A DNA stretch of 64,000 bases, from positions 33,562,504-33,626,503 of the forward strand of contig NC_051075.1 in the NCBI RefSeq assembly GCF_004664715.2. The letters are read 5' to 3'. The position numbers and the translations under genes were made by a program. Below are positions 27,581 through 38,684 of this stretch, in pieces. Numbering within the stretch: position 1 is the first letter of the stretch; the number at the start of each line of letters is the position of its first letter. This DNA is from Peromyscus leucopus (taxonomy: Eukaryota > Chordata > Mammalia > Rodentia > Cricetidae). The notes beneath the pieces are model-generated. The model did not search any database and was not told the DNA's origin. It was given only the letters and a program-made list of their open reading frames with translations.

Positions 27581-30559
27581 TATCTGTGTTAACAATAGAC
27601 ATGGGGGCAAATGGGGAGATGAGACCAATAGCAAGGGTAAAATTAGAGGGCCCAGAAGACAGAAACATCTCAGAGAAACTGAGAAGTTTCTTACCTAAAA
27701 CTGTGTAAAGTTCTGGCTATGATTTATGTAGAATTCCATTTATGTCAAGGATAAGAAGAAGTGATATCAGCCATACATTTAAAGCCTGAAAACTAGGAGA
27801 CACCCTCTTCTCAAAGTCTTTTTATGTTCTATTTGATTTTTAATCTTTCTCTGATCAACACATAATATTTACACATATCTGCGAGGTAAAGTGTGATTAC
27901 TTTTTTCTTACTCTGTTTCTCATCTGTCCTTAAGCATTTGTGCTCCAGCCATCTTCCTTCATCTGGACTGGTTGCAGTGTGATAACTTGAGTCTGATGTA
28001 CTTTGAGTAGTGATCAGAACAATTAACACGCATATCATCTTAAACTGAATTATTTCTCTATATTGAATATATACTATATTAAAATTCTTTTATTCTATTA
28101 AATACATAATGACTGAGATATATAGAATGAATTATTGTTAATGATATTTACTTGACTATATTACAGAACATCTTCCTTCTATCCAAAGGTAACATTGTAT
28201 CTGTTGAGTTTCCTTTCCTCACCTCTATTTGCTCCACTCTCTCTGCATAGTAGAGTACTATTACACAGAAAAGGTTTGTTGAATGAAGAGAAGATCAAGT
28301 TGCTCCCCCTTGCTGGAGAGCTGGGTAACCGCTGGGAAGTTTGTATCCCAATTAAACTCCCAAATGATAACTTTAGAATTCACAGTTGGTGCAAGAATGC
28401 CGTTCTGTACACTTAGAAACCTCACTATCTAGGTTTCAGCACACATTATCTTAGAAGAGGAAAGTAATGCATGGGAACCAGAGTTCTTGCTACTTTAGTA
28501 ATAGTCTCCTATGATCCAGGAACCTCATTTGTTTTCAGAACAAAGTAAATGTGCAAGTAGGAAAACTAACTGCCACTATTAGTGCCTAATTAGATATTAT
28601 TTTCAAGTGAGTTCTGGATGCTACAGAAATAAAGGTCCAATTTATCAACACATACACACATAGGTTCATTAAGAACACAGTATGAGTTTCAGTGGACTAT
28701 TGATACAGGAGCTCTGCAGAAATTTGGACTCACTATGGGAGGGGGCCAGTTTCTGGGAAGAAGCAAGTGATTTATGATCAGAAGAAAGTATGGCTACTGC
28801 CACATGGGAAGGGCAGGGAGAAATGTGTGTGGCATCTGTTCATCCGGTTCTTGGGTTGTTAAAACTCTCCACACAATCATAGTGGTAAACACAGGAGCAT
28901 CCAGTTACAACCTGAAATGAGTGTCACATGCAGCCCCTCAATGACTGTCCAATGCCAGGTCTAGGGGCTCAACCCCGGCAAAAAATTGGAACTCCTGGGA
29001 AGTCTGGGCTTGACTAGCCTTTGATGAGACTGCATCCCTGACTGCCAATTCCCTGCCACTCCCTCTGTTCCCTTCACTTCCCTTCCTTTCCATGTCTGTT
29101 GGTGTGAAAAAGGAAAATTGCCTTATAACTTTCCGGATGCTTCCTGGGAACCCAATACCATGAATCAATAGATGACTTCTTTAAAAATCTGTACCCAAAT
29201 GATACAGTATTACTTTAAATGATCAACACTGACTGTGTCAATTTATGATCTTAAAAATAGAAATTGTCTTTGAGGGAAGGTAGAGAGATATATGACCTAA
29301 TAATTGCCCCTAGCAATGCAGTAGAGCTGATACAGCAGGTTGTAGTGCCTTCCCTAGAGGAAGAAGGAAGCCTCTGGAGCAGCACTGTGGGTTCCTGGAC
29401 TGTGGTGTGTGGCAGCTGCTGTGGAAGGGGCATCAGCTGGGAGCTCGTTAGGCTGTCGGCTCCCCAGAAGTGTGGAATCAGACTGTACATGCTTATAAGA
29501 CCCTGAGATGACTCTCCGCTGATTAACATCAATGTTGCCCAATCCTGACAGCAGGGCAGAATCACCTATGGATTTGTAAAGATAGTTATACAGATAGCCT
29601 ATTCCAAGTAAACTCTTGGAATCTATTGAAAATGCTTCTGGGACACTACAGATTCAGACAATTCCTGTAGCCTTTTCCAATGAACAGTGTGAGTGAAGCA
29701 ATGATAGCTCCCCTAAAATGTCCTGGTCAAGTGGAAACATCTATGAAATCCTTCAGAATTTGCACTTCTGTCTCCATTTTCTTTTATTAGATTGGTATTT
29801 GGGTCCTTCCTTCTTTTTCAAAATCAGGAAATGGAAATATGAGACCGTACACTGCGTAATGTATTTATCGTCTGATCCTGGATTGTAGGAATTGAGTTGC
29901 TCTCCCTTCTTCTGCAGGGGCTAAGAAGAAGGTGAAACTGACAAATGACCACAGAGTTCAGTTTCCAGGTACAAAATCAATACACATATTCACGTCTTTT
30001 CAAAGCCTCTTTCTGTTTGGCTACAACGATTTTCAATTTCCATGTATTTTTTGAGGCCAATCAATAAGGTCTGGGTTCAAGACAAATCATTCAACCCTTT
30101 GTTCTTCCCCATTGCTTTAAGCAACATAGACCAAGTAGAAATGAAAGTACATAAATAGCTGCATTGGTAACCAATCCCCAGGGCATTAAACAAACATGCA
30201 CAGAAGGCAGGAAGAAATAAGGCCATCACTCCCTTCTACATCACATAGGAGTGATTCATGGCCTGAAAACAGTCTCAGTGACATAACGCTGCTTAATATT
30301 AAATCCCACATTATACTTCATAGCATTTTGAATGCTTGGGATATGAGATCTCTTCCTCACAAATGATGGGAAACTTTCTATTAAATAAAAAAAGTAAGTA
30401 CAGTATGGAAAAATACTTTAATATTTAAAGCTCACTCACTTGTAGTATAAGTTCAACATGTCTCTTACTTGCCCCAAATGAAGTTTATCTGCATGAATAT
30501 TTCTTGTATGCTAAGACCAGTGTGAGACTCAAAATGCTGAGCATGCATCAACATGTCAA
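27581..30559. other. Longest repeat-poor stretch, no gene recognised
   Basis: About 3 kb with no SINE, LINE or LTR that I can name. Locally GC-richer blocks at 28930-29170 and 29260-29560 contain open frames on one or both strands. They lack recognisable domains, and both strands are open at 29264-29506, which argues against real coding. Confidence 0.4.
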
Positions 30560-30695
30560 GAACTAGGCATGGTGCATCTGCAATCTCAGCACTGGGGAGG
30601 AGGAAGCAAGAGATCTGAAGTTCAAGGGCATCATCAGCAACTTGGAAGATAGCCTGAATTATAGCACCAGACCTTGTCTCAAATATAAGCAAACA
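30560..30695 (+). mobile_element. B1 SINE, sense, diverged
   Basis: ACTAGGCATGGTGCATCTGC, AATCTCAGCACTGGGGAGG, and the terminal ACCAGACCTTGTCTCAAA give a sense B1 with moderate divergence. It abuts the next SINE without a spacer. Confidence 0.75.
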
Positions 30696-30990
30696 GGGGA
30701 CTGGGGAGATGGCTAAGTTTGCCAAGTCCTTGCTACCAACTATGAGGACCTGGCATCATTCCCAGCACCCACATAAAAATCAGACATGGACATGTGCCCT
30801 TGTAATCCTTGTGCTGGTGACAGATAGATCTTTGAAGTTTTCTGACCTCAAAAAATAGGCAAATTAGTGAACTCCATGTTTAGTAAGACCTTGCTTTAAA
30901 ACATTAGATAAAGAGAAGTTGAGAAAAAATTGGCTATCAAATTGTGGCCTCCATGCTCATGTACCCATGTGTCCATACACCATGTAAATG
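30696..30990 (+). mobile_element. B4-type SINE, sense, diverged
   Basis: The ID-like head GGGGACTGGGGAGATGGCTA and TCATTCCCAGCACCCACAT is followed by a B1-like middle (TGTGCCCTTGTAATCCTTGT) and an AC-rich end (CATGTGTCCATACACCATG). This matches the B4 plan. Confidence 0.65.
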
Positions 30991-31039
30991 AAGTAAACTG
31001 TTGTTAAATTTAAGAACATTGTAGCTTAGTAACCATTCT

Positions 31040-31211
31040 ATTTATTTATTATGTATACAGTGTTCTATCTGCATGTATGCCTGCTGGCCAGAAGAGGGTG
31101 CCAGATCTCATTACAGATGGCTATGAGCCATCATGTGGTTGGTGGGAATTGAACTCAGGACCTTTGGAAGAGCAGCCAGTGTCCTTAACCTCCGAGCCAT
31201 CTCTCCAGCCC
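31040..31211 (-). mobile_element. B2 SINE, antisense
   Basis: It is a well-preserved antisense B2, starting TTTATTTATTATGTATACAG, passing GGCCAGAAGAGGGTGCCAGA, and ending in the tRNA-like head GAGCCATCTCTCCAGCCC. It forms a unit with the B1 that follows; the 13-bp duplication flanks the pair, not each element. Confidence 0.95.
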
Positions 31212-31376
31212 TAAGAGGTATTTTTGTTTTGGGTTTTTTTGAGACAGGGTTTCTCTATGTAGTTTTGGTGCCTGTTCTGGATCTCGCTCCGCAGACCAGG
31301 CTGGCCTCGAACTCATAGAGATCTGCCTGGCTCTGCCTCCAGAGTGCTGGGATTAAAGGCGTGCGCCACCACTGCC
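31212..31376 (-). mobile_element. B1 SINE, antisense, paired with B2
   Basis: It is a well-preserved antisense B1: GAGACAGGGTTTCTCTATG, AGACCAGGCTGGCCTCGAAC, GGGATTAAAGGCGTGCGCCA. On the minus strand B1 comes first, then an A-rich joint, then B2. TAGTAACCATTCT occurs at 31027-31039 and 31377-31389, outside the pair, and no copy lies between the two SINEs. Confidence 0.95.
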
Positions 31377-31389
31377 TAGTAACCATTCT

Positions 31390-31842
31390 TATAATCATAT
31401 ACTGAGATATAGAAGCTAATACAACAACAAGAAGAATACCATGTAGGAAAAGAACTAGCCAACAGGGAACCTAAAGAAAATCCTTCACAAATGTCATTGC
31501 ATGGTGACCCACTTAGTTACGACAGGTGGACTAAACATTCACATTCAGATAGTGCTAGTGCTGCAGGGTCAGACGTGCTAGTGGATGACAAAGAGCAGGG
31601 TTTGAGATGATGGAAGGAATATCTCCAGGGATGACTGCTTCACCTCTGTACGGAATACTGCGTTTCCTGGAGTCAATATGGCTTCTAATGATCATAATGC
31701 CTCCAGATGTCAATGTTATTTGAGTTTTGTGGTCATTGATGATTTATATACCTCTTTATGCCCCTAACTGGCTGAAGATTACTTGTGTGCTTACCTTATT
31801 TGTAAAGTTCCTTTCTGTATCTTTATTTCTTCAAACTTCATC
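31390..31842. other. Unrecognised sequence
   Basis: No assignable element or gene. Confidence 0.4.
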
Positions 31843-32087
31843 TTTATTTATTTATTTTTGTATGTGTATGTATGTGTGTGTGTGTGTGTGTGTATACACT
31901 CACACACATGTGTCATGGGTGTACAGGTTCCTTTAGAGGCCAAAAGAGGGTGTCATACTCCTTTAAACTGAGGTTACAAGTGGTTGTGAGACACCTGAAG
32001 TGTATCTTGGAGACTGAACTCCACTGAACTTCATTCCTCCGGAAATTAAGCAAAGGCTCTTAACTGCCAAGCCGTCTCTCCACCCCT
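31843..32087 (-). mobile_element. B3-type SINE, antisense, with (TG)n
   Basis: It starts with TTTATTTATTTATTTTTGTA and a short TG run. It then carries GAGGCCAAAAGAGGGTGTCA and GAGGTTACAAGTGGTTGTGA. It ends in the tRNA-like head CTCTTAACTGCCAAGCCGTC. Confidence 0.85.
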
Positions 32088-32238
32088 CAATTTTTAATCT
32101 GTTTACCTAGAATCAAGTTTCCTTATGGCATTTTCACACATACTTAGTTTGGGAATATCTTCTCATACATCCCTTCCCATTCCCCATTTCCTTGCTTATC
32201 ATTCCTGCTGAAACCCTTCCATCCTAGGTATCCCAAAT

Positions 32239-32239
<1 letters not shown>

Positions 32240-32300
<61 letters not shown>
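32240..32300. repeat. T-run followed by (TG)n
   Basis: A run of T at about 32240-32251 leads into a TG dinucleotide run to 32300. Confidence 0.95.
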
Positions 32301-32301
<1 letters not shown>

Positions 32302-32337
32302 TTGGAGGTGTAGTACACATAAGGATGCCAGGTGACC

Positions 32338-32734
32338 TGCTCTGAGTTTTCCTGCCTGACCCACAGTCAGGACAAATCTCTGTCACCTGCCAGTCCCTCA
32401 GCTACTCAGACCCAAGCAAGTAAACACAGAGACTTATATTGCTTACAAACTGTATGGCCATGGCAGGCTTCTTGCTATCTAGTTCTTATATCTTAAATTA
32501 ACCCATTTCTATTAATCTATACCTTGTCACGTGGCTCTTAGCTTACCGGCATTTTCACATGTTACTTGTCATGGTGGCTGCTGGCAGTGTCTCTCTGACT
32601 CAGCCTTCTACTTCCCAGAATTCTCCTCCTCCTTGTCCTGCCTATACTTCCTCCTTCCTGGCTACTGGTCAATCAGTGTTTTATTTATTAATCAATCAGA
32701 GCAACACATCTGACATACAGAACATCCCACAGCA
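32338..32734 (-). mobile_element. ERV LTR, antisense (same family as 22300-22678)
   Basis: Read in reverse it follows the 22300-22678 LTR, from the CTGCTCTGAGTTTTCCTGCC edge to ACATCCCACAGCA. Shared blocks include ACAGAGACTTATATTGCTTA and TCTTAAATTAACCCATTTCT on the plus strand. I found no matching target-site duplication, so the edges may have decayed. Confidence 0.85.
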
Positions 32735-32763
32735 CCTCTGTCATTCATTCTTCACTTTATCCT

Positions 32764-33045
32764 CTTGAGACCAGGTCTCTCAATGAATAATAAACTCGTA
32801 TTTGTTTATGTGTTTTTTTTGTGTGTGTTTTTTTCACTTGTTTTGTTTATTTAGGCTTGCTGGTCAGCAATCTCCAGTAACCTTCCTCTCTCTACCAACC
32901 ACCCTTTCTACTATAACTGAGGTTATAAGTATGTTTTTGGTACATCCCCATGCCCCAGATTTTATGTGGGTGCTAGGGATCTGAACTGAGAACCACATAC
33001 TTTCACAGAATGTGTTCTAATGCACTCAGACATCTCCTGAGCACT
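32764..33045 (-). mobile_element. B4-type SINE, antisense, degenerate
   Basis: CTTGAGACCAGGTCTCTCAA, a B1-like middle with GGCTTGCTGGTCAGCAATCT, then GGGTGCTAGGGATCTGAACT and GACATCTCCTGAGC follow an antisense B4. Confidence 0.6.
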
Positions 33046-33190
33046 CAACATTTCATTTTTATATTTTCTTTCATGCTTCCTCACTAGTTGCGGTGATTTC
33101 TTCTCTTGGCTTCAGCTCTCTAATAGTCCTCATAACTATACACACATGCAAAAGCATTCTGCACACACTGTGTCCTCGGGACATTTCATT

Positions 33191-33346
33191 ATGTAGTTTT
33201 GAAACAGGATTTCACACAGTAGCCCAGGCTGTCCTTGGAGTTCACTCTGTAGCTCAGGCTGTCCTTGAACTCCTTAAACTCAGGGGCAATCCACTTCCCT
33301 TAGTCTTCTGTTAAAATTAAAAGCCTGATCCACCATACCCAGCTTG
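33191..33346 (-). mobile_element. B1 SINE, antisense, with internal repeat
   Basis: The antisense B1 shows the block AG(C)CCAGGCTGTCCTTG twice, about 29 bp apart (near 33220 and 33251). That fits the internal 29-bp duplication that defines B1. It ends near CACCATACCCAGCTT. Confidence 0.75.
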
Positions 33347-33571
33347 TCTTTTCACATTTTACATGTGCCTAGACCTAAAGAAATATGGTATCTAAAAATA
33401 ATTTTTAAACATTTCATAAGTATTGTATAATAATTTTAAACTATAATAATGTATTTGCTATTTTTTTAATTCTGTCATTAATGATGTTGTAATTGTTTCT
33501 AATTATATAGACTTGTCTAATGAATGTCAGGGCTGGTTGTAAGAATCACAGGGCCTTTCTAGAAGCAGACA

Positions 33572-33572
33572 T

Positions 33573-33624
<52 letters not shown>

Positions 33625-33628
33625 ACTG
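33572..33628. repeat. (AC)n microsatellite
   Basis: CA dinucleotide run with one CATA interruption near the 3' end. Confidence 0.96.
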
Positions 33629-33712
33629 TTAGCTGATGTGTTTAAAGCATGTTCCTATACATGAAAGCTTTAGTGTTCTAAGAAATGTTGCAATTATTTT
33701 ATCAGTTGCATG

Positions 33713-33832
33713 TATGGTGGGATGGAGTGCATATGGGAGAAATTAGGGAAGAGTAAGAGGAGAATATAATCAAAACACAGTGTATGCATGCATGAAATTT
33801 TCAAATAATTAATAAAAATAGTATCCTAAAAA
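33713..33832 (+). mobile_element. Short LINE-1 3' end, sense
   Basis: A G-rich stretch followed by CACAGTGTATGCATGCATGA and TCAAATAATTAATAAAAATA matches the last ~120 bp of a rodent L1 3' UTR. The 5' truncation is severe. Confidence 0.6.
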
Positions 33833-34310
33833 GAAATAATATTTATATACTACTTATAAAAGGAGAAAGAATATTATAATGGCATTGTTAAAGCTAAAGT
33901 TAAGTATTTATTACTTTGTGGAATATAATCTGTCTCTATATTATTTTATAAATTACATTTCCTTAAGAAAATAAGTATAGAGGAAATTTATTAGAAGCTA
34001 AGTGTTATGGCTGACAAGATGTGAGAGTTCAATCATGATAGGCACATTATTTAATTATTACAGCCTTTTAAGGACCTTGTCAAAGCTTCAGATATGGCTG
34101 CTTCCTGTGAATGTCATAAAATTAGTTAAAGGTTCTAGCAGCATGTGCTTTTGTTCATAGGTGGTTGATACTATTGTTTCTGGAGTTTCTAAGGCTTCTC
34201 CTTGGAACCACAGAATCTCAAAATCCACTGGTAGAGACCAACTTGTCTGTTGCCATAGCAGGTTCTACAAAAAGCAGAAATGAGTGGAAATGGTGGTCTA
34301 CATGGATCCT
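33833..34310. other. Unrecognised sequence
   Basis: No named element. On the minus strand it follows the open frame at 34311-34664 and could be an untranslated tail, with AATAAA-like TAATAAATTTCC near 33985, but this is speculative. Confidence 0.3.
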
Positions 34311-34664
34311 CTAATTAAAATAGAGAGCCCTGTAAACCAGTTCTTCCTCTGTCTTGCTCTGCTTCTCTGTACTGTCCTCTTCCACTTCCACTGTGCCAAC
34401 ATACCCTGAAGTACTGTAGGAGCTGGGAACATTGGCCTCTTGGTGCTCATCAAATTTCTCACATGCAGTTATCCTCAACCTAGCGATTGCCACAAAGATG
34501 TTTTCTGCTATATGCTTAATTAACTCGGTTGATAAGTCTTTGATGCATAAACAAATGAGCCTTTTCACTGAACATATTGTCAACAGCCTAGGAAAACATT
34601 TTGGTGCAGCCAGTATCAGAGATAATTCTTTGTCATTTGTTAACTCATTTTGAAATATAAACAT
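34311..34664 (-). pseudogene. 117-codon open frame, possible retrocopy remnant
   Basis: The minus-strand frame is unusually long for this AT-rich neighbourhood. Its product has a balanced composition: a hydrophobic/basic first 60 residues, then an acidic tail rich in E, S and T (residues 75-110). It is not a microsatellite, SINE or L1 product that I recognise. I do not know the protein family. No splice sites, poly(A) tail or target-site duplication were identified, so chance cannot be excluded. Confidence 0.25.
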
Positions 34665-35073
34665 TAGAATTCAACCCTTTTAAATATGCAGCGAAGGCTA
34701 TCATTCTTAGAGCAATATTAAAAGCAGAATTATTTTTTATTGTTTTTATAACTGGGAGTTACCTTCTGGAAGGAACACAAAAAATGTCGACATGCATCAG
34801 AATCTCTAAATCCTTTTTCTGTCTATAAGCCATATTTTTAATCATGTACTACTTACAATGGACAGCACCATCTGAGATTATGTCATTTTCAAACACCATA
34901 ATTAAAACTGATTAACTCTGTGAATAATCCAGCAATCATTCACATTGTAGCTATGTAGGGATATCTTGAATGAACAAAATGTAGCATGACTAATGAATAC
35001 TTGTTTGGACTTCAGTCTCACATACCCAGAAGTTCTAAAAGGCATGAGTGAACGAGGGGGCCAAAATGACACC
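34665..35073. other. Unrecognised AT-rich sequence
   Basis: Nothing assignable. Confidence 0.4.
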
Positions 35074-35417
35074 AAAATAAAACACTGATGGCCAGTGACC
35101 AGACAGGAAGTATAGGTGGGACAAGGAGAGAGGAGAATTGGGGAAACAGGAAGAAGGAGGGGAGTCACTGCCAGACACCACCAGGACAAGCAGCATGTAA
35201 AGACACCAGTAAGCCACGAGCTGCGTGGCAGGGTATAGATTTGTGGAAATGGATTAATTTAAGCTATAAGAACAGTTAGCAAGAAGCCTGCCATGGCCAT
35301 GCAGTTTGTAAGCAATATAAGTCTCTGTGTTTACTTGGTTGGGTCTGAACGGCTGTGGGACTGGTGGTGACAGAGATTTGTCCTGACTGTGGGCCAGGCA
35401 AGAAAACTCTAGCTACA
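35074..35417 (+). mobile_element. ERV LTR, sense, 5'-truncated
   Basis: It begins inside the LTR at AATAAAACACTGATGGCC and then follows 22300-22678 closely to CTCTAGCTACA. The first ~45 bp, including one inverted CCAAT box, are missing. No flanking duplication was found. Confidence 0.9.
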
Positions 35418-36329
35418 AAGAACTCTTCTATGAACACAGAAAAGGTATATCTACATGGAAGCACTGCAAATCGAAGGAGCTTGTTCCTGACTACATGTCT
35501 TTACATTATTCCCTATGTTATCTATTTGAAAGAGGCATAAGGATTTTGGACACATATGCTTGCAGGAGCTCACATTTCACCAGTGCAGTGGAGGCTTCTG
35601 TAGCATGGGGACATTCAGAATTTCAGTGGCTTTGAATATGGACATATATGAAGTGCTGCTAAAAAAATGTCATTGGATAATGTTTAAGTAACCAACTTAA
35701 GATAGGTATCAAAAATGTAAGGAAACTGGGAGTTTAATTTCAAAACTGTCATTTAATTTTAATGGTACAGTTCAAGGCCTTTAGCTTTTCATCACAGTTA
35801 TATAAATATTTCTGTGACAATAGTTTTAAATAGAAAAACATTTCAACTTAATGCTTTCTTTTTATATAATTAAGCATGAAATAAAAAAAAAGAAAATAAT
35901 GCCTTAGTTTCACCTGTGATTCTATAGAAATATTCAAAATATATCTAGGTATCCCCCAAAACACTGAAAGACTGAGGTCAACTATTTATAGAGTATATAT
36001 AAGTACCTCAGTAAATGGTTCATATCAAGTGTAAACAGTAGTATTCTATTGAACACTTCCCCTGTGGTTACTGATGCTCAACATTTGCAAACTTCACCTC
36101 TTTAGCTTTCCACCCAACAGGAAAACAGTATCACTTCACATTTCTCAAAAATACATGAGTGACTATAGTCAAGAACGCTCATCTGTAACAGAATTGTAAG
36201 ACTTTATAGTTCCTGTCAGCATGAGATAGCATTTTGCTGCTGTTGTTAAAAGAGGTAAGTGTCTAGTTCTCACTCAATTATTTTTCTCCTCTATGATGAT
36301 GGACTGGATATAGGTTGGGAGGGAAAATG
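35418..36329. other. Unrecognised AT-rich sequence
   Basis: No repeat or gene was recognised. Confidence 0.4.
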
Positions 36330-36640
36330 AAAAGTCATGGTAGACACTAATATTTTTGGTTTGAGAAATGGAAAGCTGAGGTTGCTTTTGACGAAAATGG
36401 AGAAGACTTCAGGAACAACAAATCTAAATTGTGGGATTGAAAGAGGTCTACCTATAAAATATCAAGGATTCCTGTTACCTGTCCGAGCTAAAAGAATGGA
36501 TTGGCAGTTGGATGTGTACATAGAAATCAGCAGAGGAGCCGAGATTAGAGGCATAAACATGAAGGCCACCAAATTTTATCCTGAGACTGAGCAAAATGAG
36601 AAAGGAACTCAAAGAGAATAAATAACAAAAAAGAAGTTAA
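36330..36640 (+). repeat. Ancient mammalian interspersed repeat, unnamed
   Basis: Text such as ATATTTTTGGTTTGAG, ATGGAGAAGACTTCAGGA, and the core GGCAGTTGGATGTGTACATA followed by GGAGCCGAGATTAGAGG resembles an old repeat found in introns across mammals. I recognise the pattern but cannot name the family. A 94-codon open frame across it is incidental. Confidence 0.45.
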
Positions 36641-37288
36641 TAGTTCAAAGACTTGTGATTTATGACTCAATAATATTCTACAGTGTGGCTATGAGGATCA
36701 CCAGCATAGGACAAGATCAAGAAGGATCAACATGAATTGTAATAGGGAAAGTTGACAAACATAGTAACTTAGAAATAAGATGGTGGAAGACTATCTTTGA
36801 AAAGAAATACTTGATGAACTCTTCATCAAATAATTATTAAAACTGCTATGATTATGTACTCAACAATAACCTTGACAAGAAAACTGTGGTAGAATGATAG
36901 GGAAAGTGGAGTATATTTAAGAAGATCATCATGCCCAGCTTCATGTAAACTTTCTTAGGCTCACAGGGGTGGAGGACAAAAGAACACATAAAGCCAAAAT
37001 GAGCCCTTCTCTCATGCCAGAGTTCATTATAGATACACAAGCACACCAAGCCAAGACCAACCAAGCCTGCCAGAATGAATCTAGCCCAAATTTCTGAGCT
37101 GATGAACTTTGAAAAAAAGATGAAATGGACAATAGCAACAAACCAGTACAATATGAACAAAGTACAATTTAGAGTACTTGATTTAGTTTACTAAATACAA
37201 ATATAATGTAAAAAGGATTAGAATATAAAATTAAGAAAAAGGAATAAGTAGAAAATATTTGTTCAGAAAGCAGATTTGAATTAAATTT
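36641..37288. other. Unrecognised sequence
   Basis: No assignable feature. Open frames on the minus strand at 36852-37160 lack recognisable features. Confidence 0.4.
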
Positions 37289-37298
37289 GATAGATAGG

Positions 37299-37347
<49 letters not shown>

Positions 37348-37355
37348 GGATGGAC
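37289..37355. repeat. (GATA)n microsatellite
   Basis: About 16 GATA units, with GGTA near the start and GATGGATGG at the 3' edge. Confidence 0.96.
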
Positions 37356-38133
37356 AGGTGGATCAATAAATGGATCAATAGATAATTTTGTGTATGTATA
37401 CATGACATCCTGTCACAACTAAGAAAGCCTGACATTATGTCACAACTAAGAGAGCCTGGAAGTACTCATTCAGTTTTATGACCCATGGGCCAATTGAATC
37501 ACCAAGAACAAGGATTTTAGGATGCTTATTCTATAAGGGACAAGGGCAGAGTCAGTACTTCTTCAGACAGGCCTTCTGTATCAAAGGATGTTGCATGCTC
37601 AGCACATTCTGCATTTAGTGTCGGAACTAGAGGCAAGACTGGTGACAGGTGAATTAGCCAAGGTTGTCAGGAACATGTTACTATATAGACGCTGTCACAT
37701 TTGCTTTTGGAAGTACTCTAGAGACACTGGCTTCAGGAGTCTGTGGGATGTGGCAAAGCTATGTTGGATGTGTATTATTTTGTTGTGTTGAAGGATCCAT
37801 TCACGATGCTCAAATATTTTTCTGTGTGTAATTAAATTTTGGCCAGCTGTCCTTGTGTAAGAATGACATCTAATATTCACCTAAGACTGTGCAAATTTTC
37901 CTGGCTTAGCCATATCAGAAATGGTGGGCAGAGATTTACCATGTTAAGAGCACATCCTTCTGTGACTGACACCAGAGGATCTGGTTAGGAGAAATGAAAG
38001 CATGTAAAATTGCAGAGACCAGAATAGCGAGAGGGGAATTAAGTGAGTGCAAATGGTGAGCAGGGCACTTAGTTCTTAAAAGTCCTAGAAAGGAAAGAAA
38101 AAAAATAAACAAAAGCAACCAGGAATATACTAG

Positions 38134-38137
<4 letters not shown>
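37356..38137. other. Unrecognised sequence
   Basis: Two near-identical short blocks occur near 37410-37460 (TGTCACAACTAAGA, then AGCCTG, repeated 27 bp apart). Otherwise nothing was recognised. Confidence 0.45.

Positions 38138-38188
<51 letters not shown>
38138..38188. repeat. (TA)n microsatellite
   Basis: Pure TA dinucleotide run of about 51 bp, self-complementary and cruciform-prone. Confidence 0.97.
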
Positions 38189-38190
<2 letters not shown>

Positions 38191-38242
38191 TACTTTATTC
38201 TTGACAACAATTAAAAATATATAATTTATGTTCATTCCTTGT

Positions 38243-38280
<38 letters not shown>

Positions 38281-38400
38281 TTTCTGTGTGTCTGTGTGTC
38301 TGTGTGTCTGTGTGTCTGTGTCTGTGTGTGTGTTTGTTTCTGTGTGTCTGTGTGTCTGTGTGTCTGTGTCTGTGTCTGTGGTCTGTGTGTGTCTGTGTGC
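38243..38400. repeat. (TG)n array with higher-order structure
   Basis: A pure TG run is followed by TGTGTGTC units organised into a larger repeat. GTTTGTTTCTG begins at 38276 and again at 38332, a 56-bp period. Frames reading CVCV or HTHT across it are artefacts. Confidence 0.92.
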
Positions 38401-38684
38401 AGAACCCAGAGGAGGACATCAGATGTCCTGCTCGCTCTACCACTCTCCACTTTATCCCCTTGATCCAGGCCCTCTTTCTGAACCTGAAACCAGGAAGGCA
38501 GCCAGCCAGCTCCAGCAGTCATCTTGCCTCCGTGCCCCATAGTTCTGAAGTTACAACAGTGCCAGGCCAAGCTTGGAAATGTTTTGTGGTTACTTACATT
38601 ACTTAACTGAGTGCTCAGTTTCGGAACTTGGATCTTTGTGCTTTTACAGCAAGCTTTCTTACCCCCTGAGCCATCTCCTCTGAC
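38401..38684 (-). mobile_element. B4 SINE, antisense
   Basis: CAGAGGAGGACATCAGATGT and CCTGCTCGCTCTACCACTCT lead into a B1-like middle. GGAACTTGGATCTTTGTGC, then ACCCCCTGAGCCATCTCCT, form the ID-like head. The TG array lies directly at its tail side, as expected of a SINE-tail-derived microsatellite. Confidence 0.8.

Noticed and set aside
29251..29565. Overlapping open frames on both strands in a GC-richer patch
   Set aside because: No domain, start context or splice sites are evident. Openness on both strands is expected of short GC-rich sequence.
32338..32734. Target-site duplication for this LTR
   Set aside because: The 6 bp next to each edge (GTGACC-like on the left, CCTCTG on the right) do not match, so no duplication is claimed.
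36337..36621. 94-codon frame on the plus strand
   Set aside because: It coincides with an ancient interspersed repeat whose other copies are non-coding as I know them.
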